From assembly GCA_013694825.1 (NCBI GenBank), contig JACDBR010000281.1, positions 1-11,335 on the forward strand: a DNA stretch of 11,335 nt, written 5' to 3'. Under the pieces are notes generated by a model. It was given only the letters and a program-made list of their open reading frames with translations, had not been told where the DNA came from and made no database searches. The position numbers were made by a program, and so were the translations under genes. Shown here in pieces: positions 1 through 5,774 of this stretch (the stretch's first letter is position 1; every line of letters starts with the position of its first letter). The stretch comes from Solirubrobacterales bacterium (lineage in GTDB: Bacteria > Actinomycetota > Thermoleophilia > Solirubrobacterales > 70-9).

Positions 1-47
1 AGCGTATCTCGGTCCCGATCGGCTCAGGCGCACGTGGGCGCTGGACG

Positions 48-1439
48 ATGCTCTCGTGCACAGCAATCACGGCAGCTCTGCTCGCCTCGCCGCTGTCGGC
101 TCAGGCCGTGAAGAGCCCCTGGCCGCCGATACCCAAGCATGGAGCCAGCTTCATCCACTTCGGCGAGGATCACTGGAACGATCCCGACGGGCTGCGGATC
201 TTCCCCAAGGTAGTCAGGCAATCGGGCCGCTACCAGCCCGACCTCGTCACCTCCTCGGCCGACAAGGATGCGAACGGCACCGTCGCGAACCTGAAGCGGT
301 GGCGGAGCCTGATGCGCCCCTACGACCGCCGCAAGATCCCCTACTTCGCAGCCGTCGGCAACCATGACCGCGAGGCCCGGCCGGGGTTCCCGGACGGCGT
401 CGATCCGATGGGCGATCTCTCCAACTACATGAGCGTCTTCGCGCGGCGGCCGTATCCGTTCGGCGACGCTCGTCCCTACCGCGTACCCGGTCTGATGCCG
501 AGACGGCGCCCGGCCTCCGACCCGCCCGGCGCGTCGTCGCATTACGCCGTCGAGTTCGGCCCGGTGCGCTGGGTCTTCATCGACAATTCCTGCTTCGGGA
601 TCACCAACTGCGATCCGTTGCAGAACCCGCCCTTTCCTGACGCCGAGGGGAATCAAGGCCAGTACGACTTCCTGGCCAGCGAAGCGGCGAAGGCGCGCAT
701 GGAGGGCGACCAGCTGTTCGTCGTCATGCACATGCCGACCCAGGACGACCGCCCGGAGCACACCGAGCCCACTCCCGGCCCCCACACGATGGGCGAGGGC
801 TCATCACCCGACAACGCCCTGTTCGAACAGGCTGCCGCTGCCGCCGGTGCGGATGCGGTCTTCACCGGGCATATCAAGGGCATGTGGAAGTACAGGGCCT
901 CCGGCATCCCGTACTTCACCGACGGAGGAGCCGGCGGCGAGGTCTATGTCGGGCCAGCGGAGGAGACCGGTGTCGACTACGGCTACTGGCACGGCTACCG
1001 CTTGATCCGCGCCTGGGGCAACCGACTAAAGACGGACGCGATTCCCGTCTTTCGCCGCGGAGGCATCTCGATTCGCGGCCGGCGCAAGGTGCCGGTGGGC
1101 GAGGTCGTCCGGTTCAGCGCCACCGGTCAGCAGCCGACCGCTGAGGGCGCAGACGTCAAGCTCGAGCTCCGCGCCCCGGACCCGACGCGTCCCAACGCCT
1201 CAAAGCTGCCGACGCCGGCGCACATCTGGAGCACCGGCGACAAGCAGGTCCTGCGGCCGATCGGGGCCAAGCGGGAGGATCCGCGGCGCAATCCGATGCG
1301 CCAGACGGTCTCGGGGCGGTTTCGGGCGCTATGCCCGGGACGGACGGTCGTCCGTGTCAAGTCGGGCTGGGAGGCGGCCCGCTACCTCGTGCGCGTCCGC
1401 GGCAAGCCGCGCCGCTCATGCCGTCGCGGCTCCCGCTGA
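48..1439 (+). CDS. Secreted calcineurin-like metallophosphoesterase (5' end uncertain)
   Basis: Probable exported metal-dependent phosphoesterase; the substrate cannot be told. From the ATG at 48, residues 1-20 form a hydrophobic signal-like segment ending in Ser-Ala-Gln-Ala. The fold's motifs then follow in order: Gly-Glu-Asp-His at 39-42, Ser-Ala-Asp at 70-72 in place of the usual Gly-Asp, a clean Gly-Asn-His-Asp at 104-107, His-Met-Pro at 228-230, and Thr-Gly-His-Ile-Lys at 273-277. The last normally reads Gly-His-x-His, so one metal ligand is replaced by Lys. Residues from about 340 to 463 look like a beta-rich accessory domain with a basic tail. The signal segment lacks a basic n-region, and the frame stays open through Arg-Gly-Arg-Trp-Thr to the left edge, so the true start may lie outside the window. 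I see no good ribosome binding site before the ATG. The family call is firm; activity is inferred. Confidence 0.82.
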   Translation: MLSCTAITAALLASPLSAQAVKSPWPPIPKHGASFIHFGEDHWNDPDGLRIFPKVVRQSGRYQPDLVTSSADKDANGTVANLKRWRSLMRPYDRRKIPYFAAVGNHDREARPGFPDGVDPMGDLSNYMSVFARRPYPFGDARPYRVPGLMPRRRPASDPPGASSHYAVEFGPVRWVFIDNSCFGITNCDPLQNPPFPDAEGNQGQYDFLASEAAKARMEGDQLFVVMHMPTQDDRPEHTEPTPGPHTMGEGSSPDNALFEQAAAAAGADAVFTGHIKGMWKYRASGIPYFTDGGAGGEVYVGPAEETGVDYGYWHGYRLIRAWGNRLKTDAIPVFRRGGISIRGRRKVPVGEVVRFSATGQQPTAEGADVKLELRAPDPTRPNASKLPTPAHIWSTGDKQVLRPIGAKREDPRRNPMRQTVSGRFRALCPGRTVVRVKSGWEAARYLVRVRGKPRRSCRRGSR

Positions 1440-1448
1440 GTCTCGGAG

Positions 1449-1590
1449 CTCAGTTGCCGGTCTGAATGCGGCTCGCCCCCACGGACCTTAATCCGATCGA
1501 GCATGTGCATGTAGACGCAATCCAGGCCGTGCGCTTGCCCCTGGCGACCACGTAGTTGCCGGCGCCTCCGACCTCGTAGACGATTCAAAG
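1449..1590 (-). pseudogene. Decayed fragment of an M23 peptidase gene
   Basis: Minus-strand remnant of an M23/LytM peptidase gene, closely related to the intact gene at 3915-4472. Positions 1482-1579 align with 4081-4178 with about nine differences in 98 columns. Read in pieces it gives Gly-Gly-Ala-Gly-Asn-Tyr-Val-Val, then Val-Tyr-Met-His-Met-Leu-Asp-Arg-Ile-Lys-Val-Arg, both as in the intact protein. A one-base deletion near 1528 and a one-base insertion near 1472 break the frame, and a stop follows after Gln-Thr-Gly-Asn. The N-terminal half, including the signal peptide and the HxxxD zinc motif, and the C-terminal HxH motif are missing. An 11-base match at 1448-1458 to the sequence around the stop of the intact gene (agctcagttgc) hints that the 3' end was kept and about 135 bp between was deleted. 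That last point is weak. Confidence 0.8.
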
Positions 1591-1721
1591 ATCAGCGCTC
1601 GGCGCGCCTGGACGCCGCTCGCCGTCGAAAGCCGCCTTTAGTCAAACTTGAGGCTATGCTGCCGGACAGGGGGATACGAGCGGCTCTCGACCACGCAGGG
1701 CCGCCAATACGGGAGACTTGG

Positions 1722-3695
1722 ATGCGAGCCAGATTGTTGGTGATATTGGGGGCCCTGACGCTCATGGGTTTCGTCGGAGCGGCCACGGCGGCGCAGAGCG
1801 ACCGGGCTCCGGAATCCGCCAAGCAGGAGCGGGCGCAGAGGCTGCTTCAAAGCGAGGCGGTCGACACCGCGCTCGAGACGGGGCCGGAATCCGCGACCGC
1901 GAGCCACCCCGACGATCAGCACGGCAATGCCGAAGGACACCTACCGCCGGCGAGCAAGAACGTGAAGCTCGTCAGCCGCCTGCGGCTCACCGACACGCCG
2001 GGCGGAATCGCCGACGTTCACTACTACAAGGGCTTCGCGTACCTCGCGGCGTGGTCGCCGGAGTGCCCGAACGGCGGCGTACACGTCGTCGACGTGCGCG
2101 ATCCGCAGAACCCCGAGAAGGTCGGATTCATTCCCGCCGGGCCGAGTGACTACGTCGGCGAGGGAGTTCACGCCGTCCATATCGACAATAAGGACTTCAA
2201 GGGCGATGTCCTGCTCGTCAACAACGAGGCCTGCGACGAGAACGGCCGGGAGGGCATCTCGCTTTGGGACGTCACCGACCCGACCAAGCCCTGGCTGCTG
2301 GCCGAGCACGCCGGGGACTTCGACGTCTTCGGAGAGCCGTTCGCCAACTCAGTGCACAGCGTGCGGGGCTGGACCTCGGAGAACAAGCGCAAGGCCTACG
2401 CGGTCTACTCCGACAACTACGAGGCCGGGTCGACCGACGTCGACATCATGGACATCAGCAACCCTGGTCGGCCCGAGCTGATCTCCGAGACCGGCTTCCC
2501 CGATTGGGAGGGCGAGTTGGAGGTTGACGCCAACGGCGACGAATCGTTCCACCACGACGTCTGGTTCAAGCGGATCGACGGTGAGGACGTGCTCGGAGTC
2601 TCCTACTGGGATGCGGGCTGGGTCTTCCTCAACGTCAACGACCCCGCCAACCCGGAGTTCATCTACGACACCAACTACCCCGAGCAGGATCTCCTCGGCT
2701 TCTCGCCGCCGGAGGGCAACGCCCACCAGGGTGAGTGGAGCAATGACGGCAGGTATTGGCTCGGCACAGATGAGGACTTCTCGCCCTACCGATCCAAGTT
2801 CGAGATCACGACTGGGGACGACGCCGGTGAGTACGGCGGCGCGGAGTTCGGCTGGACGGTGCCGATCGTCGAGAACTACCCCGATGACGAGAAGGCCGAA
2901 GGTACGACGGTCTGGGGGGGCAGCGGGTGTCCTGAGGACACCGACGACAACGGCGTCTCGGATCGCGATGAGGTTCCGGAGGCCGACGCCTATGAGGCCA
3001 AGTACTCGGAGGGCGAGGAGCGCATACTCGTCCTCACCCGCGGGACTTGCTTCTTCTCGGAGAAGGTCGAATCGGGCGAGATCCACGGCTGGGATGTCGT
3101 GATCGTCGGCAACCACCATGCGGGGTCGAACGACGGCGCCGCGCCCGACTCCTATCTATGCGGGAGCAAGGGGCACGAGTACGAGCCGACGGTCTCCGGA
3201 GGATGCACGGGCCACCGGGCCATGCACATCCTCTTCAACGATGAGCCCGAGTACGGCGAGGAGGCTTACCAGGGCGCTGACATGCCGCCGATCGGCACCG
3301 TCGGAGAGGACCTCCGCGTGACGTCCCTGTTCGACGGCTGGGGCTACCTCAACCAGTACAACTACAAGACCGGCAGGTACATCGATTCGTTTGCCCCGGC
3401 GCAAGCGCTGAACCAGAAGTTCGCCTCGGGCTCCGGAGCCCTGTCGGTCCACGAGATCGCGACCGACCTGCGGGCCAGCCACAAGGACATGGGCTACCTG
3501 GCATGGTACGCCGCGGGACTCTACGTCGTCTCATTCGACGGCGACGGCATCCGTCGCCGCGGGGTGTATCGCCACGCGGCCGGCAACGACTTCTGGGGCG
3601 TCAGCCTCCAGAAGCGCGGGGACAAGCGACCGCTGATCCACATGAGCGACCGCGACAGCGGTCTCTGGACCTTTAAGTACACAGGGCCCGAGTAG
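1722..3695 (+). CDS. Secreted LVIVD-repeat beta-propeller protein with inserted PA domain
   Basis: Exported 657-residue protein of unknown function. Residues 1-24 are a signal peptide (Arg-Ala-Arg n-region, hydrophobic core, Ala-Thr-Ala-Ala end). LVIVD-type blade motifs recur near residues 120 (VHVVDVRDPQNP), 179 (ISLWDVTDPTKP), 239 (VDIMDISNPGRP) and 301 (VFLNVNDPANP), with the final blade near the C terminus (SGLWTFKY). At about 406-418 a DTDDNGVSDRDE stretch resembles a thrombospondin type 3 calcium loop. Residues about 430-510 look like a protease-associated domain (LTRGTCFF, then WDVVIVGNHH), set inside the propeller. Six cysteines occur between the first blades and the PA region, suggesting disulfides. 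The protein is rich in Asp and Glu. The start at 1722 has GGGAG at 1711-1715, six bases upstream; a longer frame to 1656 would bury the signal peptide. LVIVD repeats usually mean a surface binding scaffold; no catalytic site is evident. Confidence 0.88.
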   Translation: MRARLLVILGALTLMGFVGAATAAQSDRAPESAKQERAQRLLQSEAVDTALETGPESATASHPDDQHGNAEGHLPPASKNVKLVSRLRLTDTPGGIADVHYYKGFAYLAAWSPECPNGGVHVVDVRDPQNPEKVGFIPAGPSDYVGEGVHAVHIDNKDFKGDVLLVNNEACDENGREGISLWDVTDPTKPWLLAEHAGDFDVFGEPFANSVHSVRGWTSENKRKAYAVYSDNYEAGSTDVDIMDISNPGRPELISETGFPDWEGELEVDANGDESFHHDVWFKRIDGEDVLGVSYWDAGWVFLNVNDPANPEFIYDTNYPEQDLLGFSPPEGNAHQGEWSNDGRYWLGTDEDFSPYRSKFEITTGDDAGEYGGAEFGWTVPIVENYPDDEKAEGTTVWGGSGCPEDTDDNGVSDRDEVPEADAYEAKYSEGEERILVLTRGTCFFSEKVESGEIHGWDVVIVGNHHAGSNDGAAPDSYLCGSKGHEYEPTVSGGCTGHRAMHILFNDEPEYGEEAYQGADMPPIGTVGEDLRVTSLFDGWGYLNQYNYKTGRYIDSFAPAQALNQKFASGSGALSVHEIATDLRASHKDMGYLAWYAAGLYVVSFDGDGIRRRGVYRHAAGNDFWGVSLQKRGDKRPLIHMSDRDSGLWTFKYTGPE

Positions 3696-3875
3696 AGCAA
3701 CGGCACAGAAGAAGAGGTCTGATGCGCCGGCTCTGCGTGGCGTCCACGAGGTAGCGGTGAAGGAAGATCGGAAAGACATCGCAAGGCTGCCGACAGGCCG
3801 CGGCCAGATAGCCGACGAAGGTGTTGAGAAGAGTTCCTCGACGGCCTCGCCCTGATTGCACCCTGCCCGCGCCGC

Positions 3876-3906
3876 TGGTCAGTCGTCTATGGCGAGACGC
3901 TGGCCA
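3876..3906. terminator. Hairpin between convergent genes, possible terminator
   Basis: Inverted repeat in the 219-nt gap between the convergent LVIVD and M23 genes. The arms are tggtcag-t-cgtct and agacg-ctggcca, forming a 12-bp stem with one bulged T and a six-base loop. The plus-strand RNA has a G-U pair where the minus-strand RNA has an A-C mismatch. It begins nine bases beyond the M23 stop codon, so it is well placed to end the M23 transcript and could also stop read-through from the LVIVD gene. No T-run follows on either strand, which is common in high-GC actinobacteria but leaves the call uncertain. The rest of 3696-3914 shows no gene. Confidence 0.4.
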
Positions 3907-3914
3907 AAGGAAGC

Positions 3915-4472
3915 TCAGTTGCTGCGATCCCAGCGCCGTAGGCGCCGCGTCGGATCCAGCGGCCGGCCACCCGAGTACCAGCCACCATCCCAGAGCTCGA
4001 AGTGCAGATGGCACGCAGTGGAGCTTCCCGTGGAGCCGACCAGTCCGATCGTCTCCCCGGTCTGGACGCGCTCACCTCTGCGGACCTTGATCCGATCGAG
4101 CATGTGCATGTAGACGTAATCCCGGCCTGTGCGCTTGCCCCTGATGACGACGTAGTTGCCGGCGCCTCCGGCCTCATAGTCGACGACCTTCACTCTGCCG
4201 CCCCGGGCCGCCACGACGTCCTTCCGGCAGTTGGCGAGCAGGTCTTGGCCCTTATGGCCTCGCCCGGCGCCGAAACCGTCGCCGTAGGTGTGTCGTCCGC
4301 GAACGGGAAAGGTGTGACCACCCGAGCCACCGCCGTCGTTCGCCGAAACGCCGCCGCCTGCCTGGGCCGAAGCTGGCGCCGCCACCAGCGCGAGCGAGCT
4401 CGCTCCCAGGATCGAGATGATCGCGGTGCGGGCACGGGATCTGACACGGCCACTCGCCAACTGAGTCTTCAA
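3915..4472 (-). CDS. Secreted M23 (LytM-type) peptidoglycan endopeptidase
   Basis: Predicted zinc endopeptidase that cuts peptide cross-bridges or stems in peptidoglycan outside the membrane. The 185-residue protein is a signal peptide (1 to about 36, Arg-rich start, end Ala-Ser-Ala), a Gly-rich linker (39-52) and one catalytic domain. The LytM residues are all present: HxxxD at His73 and Asp77, Tyr-Met-His123, and His155-Leu-His157 in the CHLHFE motif. Zinc ligands would be His73, Asp77 and His157, with His123 and His155 catalytic. Cys82 and Cys154 may pair. There is no SH3b, LysM or coiled-coil region, so it is a minimal enzyme. The best start is a TTG at 4472, with GAGGGG five bases upstream (4477-4482). 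A c-di-AMP riboswitch ends directly at this ribosome binding site, so expression should respond to that nucleotide. A broken relative lies at 1449-1590. Confidence 0.93.
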   Translation of the reverse strand: MKTQLASGRVRSRARTAIISILGASSLALVAAPASAQAGGGVSANDGGGSGGHTFPVRGRHTYGDGFGAGRGHKGQDLLANCRKDVVAARGGRVKVVDYEAGGAGNYVVIRGKRTGRDYVYMHMLDRIKVRRGERVQTGETIGLVGSTGSSTACHLHFELWDGGWYSGGRPLDPTRRLRRWDRSN

Positions 4473-4481
4473 TTCAGCCCC

Positions 4482-4652
4482 TCTTCGTCAAAGCCTGCGG
4501 GGTTAGCTGTCGGGCTCGCGCTGAGAAGAGACTTGCGCTAGAGGCCGGTCGGGCCTCATTCGCCCCGGGAACGCTTGTTGTGGTTCCCCCGCTCCCCTCG
4601 TCAATAGCGAGGGGACTCGGCTGGTAGTTCGTTCGGCGGCAGGTTAGCGGGG
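4482..4652 (-). promoter_or_regulatory. c-di-AMP riboswitch (ydaO/yuaA class)
   Basis: The untranslated leader of the M23 gene matches the actinobacterial form of the ydaO/yuaA riboswitch, which binds cyclic di-AMP and usually switches off wall-hydrolase genes when the ligand is high. Read on the minus strand, the conserved pieces come in order. First is CGCTAACC near 4650-4642. Next is a 7-bp hairpin, CCCCTCG and CGAGGGG with a seven-base loop (4614-4594). It is followed by AGCGGGGGAACCA (about 4593-4581), GGGGCGAATG (about 4566-4557), CCGACAGCTAACCCC (about 4513-4499) and a closing GCAGGCTTTGACGAAGAG. The leader runs straight into the GAGGGG ribosome binding site, so control could act on translation or on an upstream terminator; I see no clear T-run. 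Recognised by eye from the motif; a covariance-model search has not been run. Confidence 0.9.
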
Positions 4653-4680
4653 TGCTCCGGACGCTCCTATCCTTCGGGTG

Positions 4681-5028
4681 ATGCTTCGTTTGAGAGAAGC
4701 GCTCCTAGAGCGCAGGCGGAAGGCTTGGCTCGCTGCGCTGCTGGCCGGTGTTGCGCTGTTGCTGTTCTGGGCGCACGGAAGCCCGGAAGCCCACTCGATG
4801 CACGATCAGGCCGACGGCGACGAGATCGGCACCGTGGTCTCGATCTGCCTTGCGGTCGCTGAGCTGAGCCTTGGGCTCTCGACCTTGGCGCTGGTGGGGC
4901 TGCTCTCGCGCCGCACCCGATCGCCGAAGCTCCGCCTCTCACGCCCGACCCTGCCCCGTTTGGTCAGCGCCCCTCCCGATTCGCGAGCGCGCGCTGGGCC
5001 GGCCTCGCTCCAGGTGTTCTTGCTCTGA
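4681..5028 (+). CDS. Small two-helix membrane protein, DUF6153-like
   Basis: Predicted 115-residue membrane protein of unknown function, placed 71 nt upstream of the DUF305 gene. A basic start (ERRRK at 10-14) leads into a hydrophobic helix at about 15-31. A short outer loop rich in His and acidic residues follows (His32, His38, His41), then a second helix at about 50-76. The tail is basic and Pro-rich, ending in SLQVFLL. The layout, with an N-terminal helix, His-containing loop, second helix and a short hydrophobic C-terminal end, resembles actinobacterial DUF6153 proteins, which I recall beside DUF305 genes; this is a resemblance, not a proven match. The ATG at 4681 directly follows an in-frame GTG at 4678, and either could be the start. 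No strong ribosome binding site is visible. The start lies about 30 nt from the divergent riboswitch leader. Confidence 0.66.
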   Translation: MLRLREALLERRRKAWLAALLAGVALLLFWAHGSPEAHSMHDQADGDEIGTVVSICLAVAELSLGLSTLALVGLLSRRTRSPKLRLSRPTLPRLVSAPPDSRARAGPASLQVFLL

Positions 5029-5030
5029 GC

Positions 5031-5065
5031 CTCCGGCGTACGCCGGAGTGAGGCCTGGCGCCTCA
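5031..5065. repeat. Two adjacent inverted repeats upstream of DUF305
   Basis: Two hairpin-forming units fill the gap between the small membrane gene and the DUF305 gene. The first, ctccggcgtacgccggag at 5031-5048, is a perfect 18-bp palindrome starting two bases after the upstream stop codon. The second, at 5049-5065, has arms tgaggc and gcctca around a five-base loop. The DUF305 ribosome binding site (GAAGGGG, 5085-5091) follows 20 nt later. It could be an operator for a dimeric regulator, an attenuator or an RNA-processing hairpin. No T-run follows, so a simple terminator is less likely. Confidence 0.6.
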
Positions 5066-5099
5066 CGTCAGCTCAAAAGCAAGCGAAGGGGAAATTCAG

Positions 5100-5696
5100 A
5101 TGAACACCAGGAAGCTGGCAACGGCCGGCGCAGCGGTTCTCGCCGTAGCGGTCGGACTGGCGATCGTGCTCGGAGGCGGGGGCGACGGGGCCGAGGTTGA
5201 CGACATCGACGGCGCCTTCATCGTGGAGATGGTGGCACATCATGAGATGGCGGTCGAGATGGCCGAGATGGCCCAGGCTCAGGCTGGGCATCCGCAGATC
5301 CAGCGGCTGGCCGCCGAGATCATCGCCGCCCAGCAGGGTGAGATCGAGGAGCTCGAGTCGATCCACGAGCGCCTCTACGAGGAGCCGGCCGGCGAAGTCG
5401 ATTTCGCGAGCCTGCCGATCTCCGAGGGTGACGCCGGAATGAACATGGACATGGAGATGCTGATGTCCGCCGAGCCGTTCGATCGCGAGTTCATCGACAT
5501 GATGATCCCCCACCACCGAGGAGCGATTCGGATGGCGCGGCTCGAGCTCGACCAGGGCTCGGACCCCGAGGCCAGGCAGCTCGCCAAGGGGATCATCGCC
5601 GCGCAGTCAAGGGAGATCGTTGAGATGAATCAGTGGCGCATGCAGTGGTACGGCGAGCCCTCGCCGGCGGGAAGCATTCCGCCGGAGGACGGTTGA
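5100..5696 (+). CDS. Membrane-anchored DUF305 protein, possibly metal-binding
   Basis: A 198-residue DUF305 protein, a ferritin-like helical family. Residues 6-25 form a single hydrophobic segment without a lipobox or clear signal-peptidase site, so it is probably anchored with the domain outside. DUF305 has two similar halves and both are visible: phenylalanine then Met-x-x-His-His with following Met-Ala pairs, at His47-His48 and at His138-His139 (FIDMMIPHH). Between them, at 113-122, every second residue is Met (GMNMDMEMLM), a pattern typical of copper-binding sites. CopM, a cyanobacterial DUF305 protein, binds copper outside the plasma membrane; copper handling here is an inference from that and from the motifs. 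The ATG at 5100 has GAAGGGG at 5085-5091. It lies downstream of the small membrane gene on the same strand, with tandem palindromes between, and runs convergent to the acylase gene 78 nt away. Confidence 0.9.
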   Translation: MNTRKLATAGAAVLAVAVGLAIVLGGGGDGAEVDDIDGAFIVEMVAHHEMAVEMAEMAQAQAGHPQIQRLAAEIIAAQQGEIEELESIHERLYEEPAGEVDFASLPISEGDAGMNMDMEMLMSAEPFDREFIDMMIPHHRGAIRMARLELDQGSDPEARQLAKGIIAAQSREIVEMNQWRMQWYGEPSPAGSIPPEDG

Positions 5697-5710
5697 GCGA
5701 CTCGCATCCA

Positions 5711-5726
5711 GACCGAGCATGCGGTC
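5711..5726. terminator. Weak hairpin in the DUF305/acylase convergent gap
   Basis: Arms gaccg and cggtc around a six-base loop, 14 nt after the DUF305 stop codon and in the short gap before the end of the convergent acylase gene. Only 5 bp of stem and no T-run, so the call rests mainly on position. Confidence 0.2.
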
Positions 5727-5774
5727 GGCCCACGCGGTAGGCTCTCCCGCCAGCCACCGCGAGAGGCGCTCAGG

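Noticed and set aside
1436..1453. ctgag/ctcag hairpin over the metallophosphoesterase stop codon as a terminator
   Set aside because: Only a 5-bp stem with an eight-base loop and no T-run; it overlaps the M23 remnant and is probably chance.
1656..1721. A longer start for the LVIVD protein
   Set aside because: The ATG at 1722 has a good ribosome binding site and begins directly with a signal peptide; the extension would place 22 polar residues before it.
2349..3119. 256-codon minus-strand frame inside the LVIVD gene
   Set aside because: It is antisense to a clear domain-bearing gene and its translation shows no signal peptide or domain.
3673..4014. 113-codon minus-strand frame across the end of the LVIVD gene and the convergent gap
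   Set aside because: It overlaps two real genes, has no ribosome binding site, and its translation resembles nothing I know. A short plus-strand frame near 3757-3852 was dropped for the same reason.
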